The notes under the pieces were generated by a model that saw only the letters and a program-made list of their open reading frames with translations, searched no databases and had not been told where the DNA came from. From positions 353,434 to 417,433 of the forward strand of contig NZ_AFWV01000003.1 of NCBI RefSeq assembly GCF_000223985.1: DNA of 64,000 nucleotides, in the 5' to 3' direction. The DNA comes from Thiocapsa marina 5811. GTDB lineage: Bacteria > Pseudomonadota > Gammaproteobacteria > Chromatiales > Chromatiaceae. Shown here one piece after another: positions 1-11,194 of the stretch (its first letter is position 1; each line of letters starts with the position of its first letter). A program made the translations under genes and the position numbers.

Positions 1-1833
<1,833 letters not shown>

Positions 1834-2154
1834 GGGTGGTCCTGGTCGGGTTCGACGATGGCGGCGAGGGATGCCGGCCGGATAGTCTACCGGTCCGCCC
1901 GCGTCACGCCGATTCGGAAAAACAGATCGGATCCGGGATCCGGGTCGGGATCCTCGACCGGGGCGATCGCCGGCGGGGGTGTTGTTCGCGTCCTTGTCGG
2001 TGGAACGACCGCGACGACGGGCTTGGAGCCTGCGGGATCTCGAGGACTTTTCCGGCTTAGCCTGGCTCGGTCAAGGGGCATGCGCCCTATTCGACCGATT
2101 GGCGCTCGTCCGAGACCGATCAGTCGGTCGAGCGACTCTTCGCCCGCGAAGACG
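1834..2154. other. Intergenic region without recognised gene
   Basis: This stretch lies between the dnaE start and the PIN-domain pseudogene. Frames on the plus strand were read for a Phd/YefM or other antitoxin that would pair with the PIN toxin, and none was recognised. It presumably carries the dnaE promoter and perhaps antitoxin remnants. Confidence 0.5.
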
Positions 2155-2597
2155 ATGCGCCTGCTGCTTGATACCTGCATCCTTTACGACTGGATGATGG
2201 ATTCCCTGGCCGATCCCGAGACGGTCGCGCTGATCTAGCAGACAGGGGCCTTTGTCAGCGCCGTTGCGGTCCGGGAGATGTCGATCAAGCACGCCTTGGG
2301 CAAGATGGCACTCCTTCGCGCCGAATCGTCGAGGACCTCGGAGCACAGGGATTCGGCTGGCTCAGTATCACGCCGAGCCATGCTCAGGCCGTCCTCGACC
2401 TCCCCGCGCATCACAAAGACCCCTTCGACCGTCTCCTGATCGCGCAGGCCCGATGCGAGGGGATGCAAATCCTCACCTATGATCGGCTCTTCCGCGACTA
2501 TCTGCCGGAGACGCGGCTGCGCTTGGCCCGGCCTACGGTGCTGGATACCGATAGGCTCGCGGGCATCGACAACTCTCCAATCAAGGGACGGTCTTGA
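2155..2597 (+). pseudogene. Decayed PIN-domain (VapC-like) toxin gene
   Basis: PIN-domain toxins are RNases of type II toxin-antitoxin modules. The reading frame opens with MRLLLDTCILYDW, carrying the first metal-binding aspartate. It meets an in-frame TAG at 2236-2238, continues as FVSAVAVREMSIKHALGKM in the same frame, and then needs a frameshift near 2315-2325. In the new frame it resumes with VEDLGAQGFGWLSITPSHA and HHKDPFDRLLIAQA, typical PIN C-terminal motifs with the DPFDR aspartates. This second frame ends at 2595-2597, inside the 3' end of the opposite gene. One premature stop plus one frameshift make a working product very unlikely. No cognate antitoxin is visible upstream, which fits loss of the whole module. 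Sequencing error could explain one lesion but less easily both. Confidence 0.8.
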
Positions 2598-3102
2598 GCG
2601 CCCGCACCTGATCCAGCAGCGCGGGATCGTCCCATTCACGCTCGCCGGTGGCGCTGTACACCAGGCGGCCTTCCGGGTCGATGACGAAAGTCGTCGGCAG
2701 CCCCTTGACCGGGTAGCTCTGCACGACCTCGGAGTCCAGGTCCATCGGGATCGAGAAGTCGATATCGGTCTCGCTCAGAAATCGTACGATGGTCTCTGCG
2801 TCTTCGCCGACGTTGACGGCGATCACCGAGACGCCCTCGTCGTTTAGGGTTTCGTGGGCGCGCTGCATCGAGGGCATCTCGGCGCGGCAGGGCGGGCACC
2901 AGGTCGCCCAGAAGTTGAGGATGACAGGCTTGCCGCGATGATCGGCGAGACGTTGCGGCTCGCCGGCGGGCCCTTGGAGGTCGAACTCGGGTGCCTGGAT
3001 GTCATCCGACATCGGCGTTAGGGTTTGCGGCTCGTCCGCCGTCAAGGCGGCAGACGAGAATAAGAGGGCCGAAGCCCCGACGAAGTTGCAGAGAGAACGC
3101 AT
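2581..3102 (-). CDS. TlpA/ResA-type periplasmic thiol-disulfide oxidoreductase
   Basis: A 173-residue exported thioredoxin-fold protein. It has a short hydrophobic N-terminal signal segment ending around ALTADE, then an AhpC/TSA-like domain with the redox motif WCPPC in the context NFWATWCPPCRAEMP, and the cis-proline loop GLPTTFVI near residue 135. Such proteins reduce disulfides in apocytochromes or other envelope proteins. I start at the ATG at 3100-3102, preceded by AAGAG at good spacing; a TTG five codons further upstream lacks a ribosome site. The 3' end overlaps the remains of the PIN pseudogene on the other strand. The specific partner cannot be told; no cytochrome maturation genes are next to it. 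Confidence 0.85.
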   Translation of the reverse strand: MRSLCNFVGASALLFSSAALTADEPQTLTPMSDDIQAPEFDLQGPAGEPQRLADHRGKPVILNFWATWCPPCRAEMPSMQRAHETLNDEGVSVIAVNVGEDAETIVRFLSETDIDFSIPMDLDSEVVQSYPVKGLPTTFVIDPEGRLVYSATGEREWDDPALLDQVRALKTVP

Positions 3103-3340
3103 GGGGTTGCTCTTCAATGAGGTGATATATGTCGATCACCCGCGAACACGATTCCTGCCGACTTGGCAAGGCAGGGGATCATCGCGCCCTCGGGATTACG
3201 GAGATGGAGAGGGCGCAAGCAGGCTTCAAGTCGGCGCGGCACCCTGGGTAGATCACGGCGACAAGGCTCACCGACCCGATATAATGAACCGACGGCAAGC
3301 GGCCGGAAGCGCCGTCCGACTCCTCTCCGAGAGAGCGCAC

Positions 3341-4708
3341 ATGAACCACGCCATGCCCGTGTCAGAGCGCATCGACGCGCTGCTCTGGAGTCGTCGGCTC
3401 GACGAGATGCCGCCTTGGCAAGCCCTTTCGATCTGGCTCGGGCGTTTGATCTATGCGCTCGTGCGCGACCTGACGCAAGGCTATCTGTCACTACAGGCCA
3501 TGAGTTTGGTCTACACGACCATCTTGGCGCTCGTGCCCTTGCTGGCGGTGACCTTCTCGGTGTTGAAGGGGTTCGGTGTCCACAATCAATTGGAGCCTCT
3601 GCTGCTGAAGGTGTTCGGCCCGCTCGGCGAGGGCGGCGTGGAGATCACCACCCAGATCATCGGCTTTGTCGACAACATGCGAGTGGGCGTTTTGGGGTCG
3701 GTCGGACTCGCACTGCTGATCTATACCGTCATCTCGCTGGTCCAGAAGATCGAGCAGGTCTTCAACTTTACCTGGCGCGTCTCCACGCAGCGCTCCTTCG
3801 CGCAACGGTTCAGCAAGTATTTGAGCGTCATCCTCGTGGGTCCGGTGCTCTTTTTCTCGGCCGTCGGACTCTCGGCCTCGCTCGGCGGGAACGCCTTCGT
3901 ACAAGCGATCATCGAGGCGAAGCCATTCGGACATGTCTGGCATGCGTTGGGTCAGCTCGGGCCCTACATGATGATTTCGTTGACATTCGCCTTCTTTTAC
4001 CTCTTCGTTCCCAACACGCGGGTACATATCCTCTCCGCGCTCGTCGGGGCGCTCATCGCCGGGCTGCTTTGGGAGTTCATCGGGGGGATGTTCTCTTATT
4101 TCATGGCCAGCTCGACGCGCTTGATGGCGGTCTATTCGAGTCTGGCAATCCTGATCCTCTTCATGATCTGGATCTACATCGCATGGTTGATCCTGCTGAT
4201 CGGCGCAAGCATCGCCTTCTACCACCAACACCCCGAGTATCTGAGGATCCGCTCGCGTGATCTGCAGTTGAGCAATCGACAGCGCGAGCGTCTGGCTCTG
4301 CTCCTTGCAGGGCAGGTGGCGCGCCGTTACGAGTCGGGCGAGCCGCCTTGGAGCAGCGAGGCGCTCGCGCAGACGTTCGGGGTTCCCAAGAGCAACGCCG
4401 AGCGGATGTTGGGTGTGCTCGAGGAGGCGGGTTTTCTGATTCGCACGGCCGGTGATTCGCTGACCTTCGTCCCGGCGCGTGCAACGGACGGTATCTCGGT
4501 GAAGGCGATGCTCGATGCGGTGCGCTGTTTCGAAGAACGCGAGAGCGGTTGTCGCGGCACCGCTCCGGAGGGAGAGATCGGACGGATCGAGACGAGCATC
4601 GATCAGGCGATGGACGCGGCGCTCGGCGGCATGACGCTGCGTGACCTTGCGCGTGCACTCGACAGGTCCGTGTCTGCGGCTCCGTTCGTCGATTCCGGGC
4701 AGGGTTGA
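3341..4708 (+). CDS. YihY/BrkB family inner-membrane protein with C-terminal winged-helix-like region
   Basis: A 455-residue protein of the YihY/virulence factor BrkB family, once mislabelled as RNase BN. About six hydrophobic helices fill residues 30-300, with the family features SLVYTTILALVPLLAV near the first helices and LILFMIWIYIAWLILLIGA in the last. Residues 310-455 are soluble and look like a winged-helix DNA-binding or regulatory tail (ALAQTFGVPKSNAERMLGVL). The start at ATG 3341 was chosen because the membrane family begins shortly after it; the frame is open further upstream but codes nothing family-like. The histidine kinase gene starts six bases after the stop, so the two are probably cotranscribed. 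The molecular function of the family is not established. Confidence 0.8.
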   Translation: MNHAMPVSERIDALLWSRRLDEMPPWQALSIWLGRLIYALVRDLTQGYLSLQAMSLVYTTILALVPLLAVTFSVLKGFGVHNQLEPLLLKVFGPLGEGGVEITTQIIGFVDNMRVGVLGSVGLALLIYTVISLVQKIEQVFNFTWRVSTQRSFAQRFSKYLSVILVGPVLFFSAVGLSASLGGNAFVQAIIEAKPFGHVWHALGQLGPYMMISLTFAFFYLFVPNTRVHILSALVGALIAGLLWEFIGGMFSYFMASSTRLMAVYSSLAILILFMIWIYIAWLILLIGASIAFYHQHPEYLRIRSRDLQLSNRQRERLALLLAGQVARRYESGEPPWSSEALAQTFGVPKSNAERMLGVLEEAGFLIRTAGDSLTFVPARATDGISVKAMLDAVRCFEERESGCRGTAPEGEIGRIETSIDQAMDAALGGMTLRDLARALDRSVSAAPFVDSGQG

Positions 4709-4714
4709 TCGATC

Positions 4715-7006
4715 ATGCCGTACCGAGGCAACGGGCTGCCGAAAAACCCCGCGACGGATGCACTGATCGAGGCGGACCTCACACGTTTGCTGTTCGAGCA
4801 GCTCCCCGCCAGTCTCCTCATCACCGCGGCGAACGCCCTGCTGGTGGCCGCCGCGATGAGTTTCGTCTCCTCACCGGCCGGGGCCTGGATCTGGTTCGCC
4901 GCGCTCGTGGTGATTCTGCTTGCCCGCGGGCTCCTGATGTTGCGCTATCGGCGCGCCGGCGAGGCGCGTTTTTCGGCCGATTGGACCCGTCGCTTCGCGT
5001 TGGGTGCCGCGGCAACGGGTCTTGCCTGGGGCCTCTCGGTCTTCCTGCTCCCCAGCCATGTCTTGACCTACCAGGTCTTTCTCGGCTTTGTCATCTCCGG
5101 GATGGTCGCGGGAGCCATCCCGAGCTTGAGCGCCTGCCCGGCGGCCTATCTCTACTACATGCTCGGTGCGCTGGTGCCCTTCGCGCTGCGGATGATCGTG
5201 ATCGGTGACGAGCTTGCATATACCTTTCTGGCGCTGATCCTCCTGTTCGCCGTCTTTATGTGGCTGAATGCGCGTCGCTATCACCGCACCCTGCGCCATT
5301 CGCTCGAGCTGGGGCACGTCAATCTCGATCTGATCGCGAGTTTGACGCAGGACAAGGAGCGGATCGCCGCGTTGAATCGGGATCTCGAGCGCGAGGTCGA
5401 GGAGCGACGCGCGACCGAGGCGGCTTTGGTGATCGCCAAGGAGCAGGCCGAATCTGCGAGCATCGCCAAGGGTCAGTTCGTTGCCAACATGAGCCACGAG
5501 ATCCGCACGCCGATGAACGGCGTGCTCGGTCTGCTGGAGATGCTCTCGCACGAGCGCTTGAGCGCGGAGCAGAGAGGGCTGGTCGACGTGGCGCACACCT
5601 CCGCGGAAAGCCTGCTCAACGTCATCAACGACGTCCTGGATTTCTCCAAAATCGAGTCCGGGCGACTCGATTTCGAACGTATCCCGTTCGATTTGCGCCG
5701 CCTGGTCGAGGATGTTGCAGGTCTCTTCACAGCGAGCGCGCGCAGCAAACAGCTTGAGCTGGTCTGTTTCGTACCACCGGGGCTGCCGGCCCGCGTGATG
5801 GGCGATCCTCACCGCCTGAGGCAGATCTTGACCAATGTCTTGGGCAATGCGGTGAAGTTTTCGCTCTCGGGCGAGGTTGCGCTGCGTGTCGATGTCTGTG
5901 CCGAGGAGGCCGGACGCAGTCGGTTCTCCTTCGAGATCTCGGACACCGGGATCGGTATGACGCCCGAGCAGCTCGCGCGTCTCTTCAAACCCTTTGTCCA
6001 GGCCGACGGCTCCACGACACGGCGTTTCGGCGGGTCCGGCCTCGGTCTCGCCATCAGCAAGGATCTGATCGAGCTGATGGGCGGCGACATCCAGGTCGAG
6101 AGCACCTTCGGTCGGGGTTCTCGGTTTCTCGTTCGACTGCCGTTCGATCATCAATCCGAGACGGCCGAGCCGACGGACGGCGCGGGGTTGGAGGGTCGGC
6201 GGATCCTCTGTGTCGACGACAACGCGACCAATCTGGAGATCCTCGGGCACTATTTGCAGGAATGGGGTGTGGCCTACGAGGCTGTGACCGACGGACCGAC
6301 AGCGCTCGAGCGGCTGGTCCGCGCGCAGGCGCGGGATCGGCCTTTCGAGGCCGCGGTGCTGGATCTGCAGATGCCCGAGATGGATGGCCTTGCACTCGCG
6401 CGGGCGATTCGCGCGACACCCGGCATCGCTGCCGTCCGATTGATCCTGCTGAGCTCGGGCGGGTGCCCGGAGCCCGTCGGCGAGGCTGCCGAGACGGTCG
6501 ATCTTGTCTTGAGCAAGCCGGTGCGGCAGGGTCTGCTTCGTGACGCACTCGCGCAGGTGCTCGTCACCGGCAGGCCGATCCCGGACCCGGGCGCGACGCC
6601 GATCCTCGATCGACCCATGACGGGGCGTGTGTTGTTGGCCGAAGACAATCCGGTCAATCAACAGGTGGCGCGCGGCATGCTCATGCGGTTGGGCATCGAG
6701 GCGGACCTCGTCGAGAATGGTGCCGAGGCAATCGAGCGACTTGCGAGCGGGCGCTATGACGCCGTGCTGATGGACATGCAGATGCCGGTGCTCGACGGTC
6801 TCGGGGCGACGCGGCATTGGCGAGAGCGGGAACATCGCGAAGGCCGTTCGCACATCCCCATCATTGCGATGACCGCCAACGCGATGGCCGCGGATCGCGA
6901 TGCCTGCCTGGAGGCGGGGATGGACGACTATCTCGCGAAGCCGGTCAAGATCGGTGCGCTGCGCGAGACCTTACGTCGGTGGTTGCCGGTTGCGAAACGA
7001 GGTTGA
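4715..7006 (+). CDS. Membrane-bound hybrid sensor histidine kinase with two receiver domains
   Basis: A 763-residue signalling protein. Residues 25-185 contain about six hydrophobic helices. A coiled-coil follows (about residues 205-255, rich in EEVEERRATEAAL-type repeats), then a HisKA domain with the phospho-acceptor histidine in NMSHEIRTPMNG (near residue 261). The HATPase domain has NVLGNAVKFS (N box), DTGIGM (G1) and GGSGLGLAIS (G2). Two REC domains follow: the first with VDDNATN and the putative phospho-aspartate in VLDLQMPEMDG (near 549), the second with AEDNPVNQQ and VLMDMQMPVLDG (near 687). There is no HPt domain, so phosphotransfer to a separate protein is likely. It starts six bases after the YihY-like gene. 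The input signal is unknown, since there is no recognisable PAS or periplasmic domain. Confidence 0.92.
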   Translation: MPYRGNGLPKNPATDALIEADLTRLLFEQLPASLLITAANALLVAAAMSFVSSPAGAWIWFAALVVILLARGLLMLRYRRAGEARFSADWTRRFALGAAATGLAWGLSVFLLPSHVLTYQVFLGFVISGMVAGAIPSLSACPAAYLYYMLGALVPFALRMIVIGDELAYTFLALILLFAVFMWLNARRYHRTLRHSLELGHVNLDLIASLTQDKERIAALNRDLEREVEERRATEAALVIAKEQAESASIAKGQFVANMSHEIRTPMNGVLGLLEMLSHERLSAEQRGLVDVAHTSAESLLNVINDVLDFSKIESGRLDFERIPFDLRRLVEDVAGLFTASARSKQLELVCFVPPGLPARVMGDPHRLRQILTNVLGNAVKFSLSGEVALRVDVCAEEAGRSRFSFEISDTGIGMTPEQLARLFKPFVQADGSTTRRFGGSGLGLAISKDLIELMGGDIQVESTFGRGSRFLVRLPFDHQSETAEPTDGAGLEGRRILCVDDNATNLEILGHYLQEWGVAYEAVTDGPTALERLVRAQARDRPFEAAVLDLQMPEMDGLALARAIRATPGIAAVRLILLSSGGCPEPVGEAAETVDLVLSKPVRQGLLRDALAQVLVTGRPIPDPGATPILDRPMTGRVLLAEDNPVNQQVARGMLMRLGIEADLVENGAEAIERLASGRYDAVLMDMQMPVLDGLGATRHWREREHREGRSHIPIIAMTANAMAADRDACLEAGMDDYLAKPVKIGALRETLRRWLPVAKRG

Positions 7007-7007
7007 A

Positions 7008-7388
7008 TTACGGGCTAGCCTCGTCGTTCGGAAAGAGCTCGCGATATGCCGAGGCGTCGAAGACCGCCTCGATCCTTTGGATCCGGCCCTCGTGCACGCG
7101 CGACCACTGCGCGGCCTCGACGGAGAGCTTCTCGGAGATCTGGATCCGATAGGTCAGGAAATGGCAGATGTCCTCGCCGTCCACAAAGACCTTTCGGATC
7201 TCTCTGTCGAGCATGATGCCGCTCGACACGGCGGCGTACTGGACGAATTCATCCGCCCGATCGAACGCCGCGATCGGACTGCGGTAGCAGAAACCCTGGT
7301 CGGCGAGCAAACCACGCATCGCATCGAAATCCCGCGCCAACTGGGCGGCGAGATAGGCATCCACAATCGACAGAGGGTCTGGGGTCAC
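7008..7388 (-). CDS. NTF2/SnoaL-like fold protein
   Basis: A 126-residue soluble protein with the look of the nuclear transport factor 2-like superfamily: an N-terminal helix pair (SIVDAYLAAQLARDFDAMRGLL) followed by a sheet with alternating hydrophobics and a C-terminal VHEGRIQRIEAVFD-type strand turn common in SnoaL-like proteins. I prefer the GTG at 7386-7388, six bases after GGAAG, over a longer open frame to 7562, because the upstream residues are low-quality and not family-like. It converges on the histidine kinase gene, with a one-base gap between the two stops. Such folds include enzymes and small-ligand binders, so no substrate can be named. It may be cotranscribed with the alpha-E gene upstream, about 245 bases away. 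Confidence 0.65.
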   Translation of the reverse strand: MTPDPLSIVDAYLAAQLARDFDAMRGLLADQGFCYRSPIAAFDRADEFVQYAAVSSGIMLDREIRKVFVDGEDICHFLTYRIQISEKLSVEAAQWSRVHEGRIQRIEAVFDASAYRELFPNDEASP

Positions 7389-7631
7389 CGTCGGCTTCCG
7401 ATTCTGCGAGAAGGAGCGCTCATGGTGCAGGGTTTTCCCCGATGCGTCCAATCGATGGCCGATGAGGGCCGCGATCCAAACCGATGCAGCCCATCGTCCT
7501 CTCGCCGCCGATGGGTTTATGTCGGCATCCTGTTTCTCGCTGTCTGAATCGCCTCGCACCAAACCCGGTCGTTTGGTTCAAGACCGAACCGATACACCGA
7601 CCGGGCATATCGTTGCGAACGCGATTCAGCT

Positions 7632-8594
7632 TCAGTCCTGTGTCTGAGATTGCGACTGCGACTCCGGAGGCGGCGGAAACCACGTCCGCGCCAGTTCCTC
7701 ATGCAGATCGCCGATCCCGACCTGAAGGTCGTCGATGAAGGCGTGCAGCTGTTGCTGATTGAGTCGGCGCGGCTCGGTCCCTTCGAGATTACGCTTGAGC
7801 CGTCCCGCGACGCGCAAGGCGGATTCATTGCGCGGCAGCTTCGAAAGACTGGTCCGCAGGGCGTCGATGCAATGCACGACCGAGCGCGGGAATGTCTCGT
7901 TCTGAAACAGAAAGCGCAACACAGGCCCACGCAACACGCGAATCTGCTCGCTGCGCCGATAGGCCTGATAGGCCGTCATGGATTTCAGCACGCTGACCCA
8001 TTGAATCGTCTCGAAGGGCCGCAGCTCGGTTGCCTCCTCGGGCAGCAGATTGGCCGAACGCACGTCGATGATGCGGGTGGTCATGTCCGCGCGTTCGAGA
8101 AAGCGTCCCAGGTGCAGGAAGTCGTAACCCTGGTCATGCAGCATGGTGCCGGAAAGCAGCCCGTTGATGTTCTGGGCGCCTTGGATCACTCGCTTGAGAT
8201 AGGCGTGTCGACCGCCCTTCGTCATTCCCTTCGGGAGATCCTCGCGGGCGAAGAGATAGATCTCGTTGAGCAGCTCCCAGACCTCGCGCGGGACGAAGTC
8301 GCGAATGGTGCGACAGTTCTCGCGTGCCGCCATCAGCGCCGCCAGGATCGATCCCGAGTTGCGCTCGTCGGCGAGTAAGAAGCGCACGACGTTGCGCTCG
8401 CTGTAGTCCTTGTAGTGCTCTTCGAAGAGCGGGTTTGCGCCCGTGATGTCCACCAACGGCCTCCAACCCGGCGCAATGCCTTTCGGCAGGTCGAGCAGGA
8501 GATTGGCGTTGACCGTCACGATACGGGCGGTGTTTTCGGCCCGCTCGACATAGCGGGCCATCCAGTAAATGTTTTCTGCAACGCGCGAGAGCAT
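7632..8594 (-). CDS. Alpha-E domain protein (DUF403)
   Basis: A 320-residue, mainly helical protein of the alpha-E family, recognised from its opening MLSRVAENIYWMARYVERAE and the motifs NSGSILAALMAARENCRTIRD and FLERADMTTRIIDV. The biochemical role of this family is not established. It nearly always travels with the circularly permuted ATP-grasp protein and often with Anbu-type proteasome homologues and a transglutaminase-like protein. Here it starts 59 bases after the stop of the ATP-grasp gene on the same strand, so the two form an operon. Comparative-genomic proposals place it in a peptide synthesis or tagging pathway. The expected transglutaminase gene does not follow it; the next gene is NTF2-like. 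Confidence 0.9.
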   Translation of the reverse strand: MLSRVAENIYWMARYVERAENTARIVTVNANLLLDLPKGIAPGWRPLVDITGANPLFEEHYKDYSERNVVRFLLADERNSGSILAALMAARENCRTIRDFVPREVWELLNEIYLFAREDLPKGMTKGGRHAYLKRVIQGAQNINGLLSGTMLHDQGYDFLHLGRFLERADMTTRIIDVRSANLLPEEATELRPFETIQWVSVLKSMTAYQAYRRSEQIRVLRGPVLRFLFQNETFPRSVVHCIDALRTSLSKLPRNESALRVAGRLKRNLEGTEPRRLNQQQLHAFIDDLQVGIGDLHEELARTWFPPPPESQSQSQTQD

Positions 8595-8653
8595 GCGTTC
8601 CGACCCCTATGCTCGATTGGATTCGCTACGGTCCCTGCCGAAGGCTCGGCCGG

Positions 8654-10111
8654 TCATTCCTCGGCCTGCGGCGGCTCGGGTACAATCCAGGTGTCTTTGC
8701 TGCCGCCGCCCTGGGAGGAGTTCACCACCAGAGAGCCTTTGCGCATCGCCACCCGTGTCAGCCCGCCCATCGTGACCTGTTGGCGATCAGCCGAGAGGAT
8801 AAAGGGGCGCAGATCCACATGACGCGGCTCGAGCTTCTTGCCGATGATCGTCGGCACGGTCGAGAGCTTCAGAGCCGGCTGGGCAATGTAATTGCGCGGA
8901 TCCTTTTTGATCAGCTCCGCGAAGTGCTCGCGTTCGGCCTTGGTCGATGCGGGACCCACCAGCATCCCGTAGCCGCCGGACTCGTTGGCCGGTTTCACGA
9001 CCATCCGTTCCATGTTCTCGAGCGTATAGGCCAGGGCATCCGCCTCCATGCAGCGATAGGTCGGGACGTTCGGGATGATGGGGTCGGCGTCGAGATAATA
9101 GCGGATCAGCTCGGGCACGAAGGCATAAACGACCTTGTCGTCGGCAACCCCGGCGCCGGGCGCATTGGCCAGGGCGACGTTGCCGGCCTTCCAGGCGCGC
9201 ATGAGTCCGGGCACGCCGAGCGCGGAGTCCGGAAGGAATGCCTCGGGATCGAGAAAGAGGTCGTCGATGCGGCGATAGACGACGTCGACACGGGCGAGCC
9301 CGTCGACGGTACGCATGTAGACGCAGTCGTCCTTGTCGACGAACAGATCGCGTCCCTCGACCAGCTCGCAACCCATCTGTTGTGCCAGATAGGAATGCTC
9401 GAAATAGGCCGAATTGTAGATGCCCGGGGTGAGCACGACCACGGCGGGATAGTCCGCCGGACGCGGCGAGAGTGCCGCGAGGGTGTCGAAGAGCTCCGAG
9501 GGGTAATCATCGACCGGCAGCGGTGCATAGTGCTCGAACAGCTCGGGCAGCACCCGTTTGGTCACCAGCCGGTTCTCTAGCATGTAGGAGACGCCGGAGG
9601 GGACACGTAGGTTGTCCTCCAGCACGTAGAGGGTTCCGTCGGCGTCGCGCACCAGATCCGAGCCGCAGATATGCGCCCAGATCCCCAAGGGCGGGTCGAC
9701 ACCGATGCACTGCGGGCGGAAGTTCACCGATTTGGCGAGAACCTCGGCCGGAAAGACGCCGTCTTTGATGACCTTCTGGTCGTGGTAGAGGTCGTCGATG
9801 AAGAGGTTCAGGGCCTGCACGCGCTGGCGCAGTCCGGCTTCCACGCGCTCCCACTCCGACTGGGCAATGATCCGGGGGATGATGTCGAAGGGCCAGGTTC
9901 GATCGATGGCCCCGCCTTCCTCGGAATACACCGTGAAGGTGATCCCCATCTCCTTGATCGACACATCGGCGGCCTCCTGGCGGGCCACCAGCTCCTCGGG
10001 GCCGAGTGCTTCGAGATCGGCAAGCAGACCGGCGATTGCCCGATGCCCGTTGCCGGCGACCAGCTCGTCGTAGAAACCCTCGGAGGGGTAGGCATTCCAA
10101 TCGATACTCAT
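8654..10111 (-). CDS. Circularly permuted ATP-grasp protein (DUF404/DUF407)
   Basis: A 485-residue member of the circularly permuted type 2 ATP-grasp family, predicted to form amide or peptide bonds with ATP. Recognisable blocks are GITFTVYSEEGGAIDRTWPFDIIPR near the N-terminus (cited in part), the ligand loop VLEDNLRVPSGVSYMLENR, the metal-binding region VYRRIDDLFLDPEAF and the C-terminal VVKPANESGGYGMLVGP lysine-glycine loop. I start at ATG 10109-10111, giving the family-typical opening MSIDWNAYPSEGFYDEL; the open frame continues 42 codons upstream without family character. It is the first gene of the operon with the alpha-E gene and lies back to back with the Anbu gene, leaving about 280 bases for two divergent promoters. 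The substrate is unknown. Confidence 0.9.
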   Translation of the reverse strand: MSIDWNAYPSEGFYDELVAGNGHRAIAGLLADLEALGPEELVARQEAADVSIKEMGITFTVYSEEGGAIDRTWPFDIIPRIIAQSEWERVEAGLRQRVQALNLFIDDLYHDQKVIKDGVFPAEVLAKSVNFRPQCIGVDPPLGIWAHICGSDLVRDADGTLYVLEDNLRVPSGVSYMLENRLVTKRVLPELFEHYAPLPVDDYPSELFDTLAALSPRPADYPAVVVLTPGIYNSAYFEHSYLAQQMGCELVEGRDLFVDKDDCVYMRTVDGLARVDVVYRRIDDLFLDPEAFLPDSALGVPGLMRAWKAGNVALANAPGAGVADDKVVYAFVPELIRYYLDADPIIPNVPTYRCMEADALAYTLENMERMVVKPANESGGYGMLVGPASTKAEREHFAELIKKDPRNYIAQPALKLSTVPTIIGKKLEPRHVDLRPFILSADRQQVTMGGLTRVAMRKGSLVVNSSQGGGSKDTWIVPEPPQAEE

Positions 10112-10390
10112 GGCTCTTACTCGCAGACCAGGTGTCGGGGATGGTTCGGGCGGAATGATTTGCGACGCCGACCCATCGAAGACCGACCTCCAAACCTCCT
10201 CCACGGAGTATGCTGGAGATGGGGCTACGGCGTCCATCCGCCGAGGCGGTGAGGAGGCGGTCGTCCCGAAAGCAGGTCGCGGGAGTCTCGCGCAGACTCA
10301 TCGCCTACATCGGCCCGACACGCGAGCGATCGCTCGAACGCCATCACCCGAGCATGACCGCCCGCGCATTGTCACACAGACGCAACCACC

Positions 10391-11194
10391 ATGACCTACT
10401 GCCTCGGACTCGCCCTCGACGAGGGCCTCGTAATGGCCGCCGACTCCCGGACCAACGCCGGCGTCGACTATGTCACCACCTTCAGCAAGCTCCATGTCTT
10501 CCAACCTGCCGCGGATCGCATCTTCGTCCTCATGTCCGCGGGCAATCTCGCGACCACGCAGGAGGTGCTGAATCGCATCCGACGTGACCTCGACCTGCCG
10601 CGCGACAGGGGGCCCATCACGGATCCAACAGGCGAGCGGTCGCGGATCGACCTGCTGAACGCGCGTTATCTCTTCGAGGCGGCGGATTATGTCGGGCGGG
10701 TCAGCGTCGGCGTGCAGCGCGACCACGCCCCCGCACTCCATCAAAGCGGCGTGAGCGCGGAGACCACGCTTATCCTGGGGGGCCAGATCGCCGATCAGCC
10801 GCATGGCCTCTATCTGATCTATCCGCAGGGCAATTATTTCGCCGCATCGCCTCAGACGCCCTACCTGCAGATCGGCGAGACCAAATACGGCAAGCCTGCG
10901 CTGGACCGCATCGCCGAGCCGAGCCTGTCGCTGGAGAACGGGGCACGCTTGTGCGTGGTCTCGCTGGATGCGACCTCGCGCTCGAATGTGACGGTCGGCC
11001 CGCCCTTCGAGGTCGCCATCTATGCCAAGGACAGCCTGACTCTAACCCACCGCCTCAAGCTGACCGCCGACTCGCCTGCACTGCGGGCGCTCTCGTCGAG
11101 CTGGAACGCGGGCATCCGAGGTGTCTTCGAGGAGTTGCCCCGTTTCGATTGGGAGGCGATGGGCGAGGCGCCGGCACAACGGCGTCAGGCGTAG
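10391..11194 (+). CDS. Anbu-type proteasome beta-subunit homologue
   Basis: A 267-residue Ntn-hydrolase fold protein. It begins MTYCLGLALDEGLVMAADSRT, so after removal of Met a threonine becomes the N-terminal nucleophile, as in HslV and 20S beta subunits. The segment MAADSRTNAGVDYVTTFSKL supplies the conserved aspartate and lysine of that family. Length and sequence fit Anbu (ancestral beta subunit) better than HslV (about 175 residues), and there is no HslU-like ATPase nearby. In other bacteria Anbu is linked with the same ATP-grasp and alpha-E genes found here, which supports a joint role in handling peptide-tagged or small peptide substrates. The gene diverges from the ATP-grasp operon. 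Its 3' end overlaps the convergent zinc-protease-like gene by ten bases. Confidence 0.88.
   Translation: MTYCLGLALDEGLVMAADSRTNAGVDYVTTFSKLHVFQPAADRIFVLMSAGNLATTQEVLNRIRRDLDLPRDRGPITDPTGERSRIDLLNARYLFEAADYVGRVSVGVQRDHAPALHQSGVSAETTLILGGQIADQPHGLYLIYPQGNYFAASPQTPYLQIGETKYGKPALDRIAEPSLSLENGARLCVVSLDATSRSNVTVGPPFEVAIYAKDSLTLTHRLKLTADSPALRALSSSWNAGIRGVFEELPRFDWEAMGEAPAQRRQA

Noticed and set aside
4871..6853. A 660-codon open frame on the minus strand opposite the histidine kinase
   Set aside because: Its translation has no domain character, while the plus strand shows every histidine kinase and receiver motif in order.
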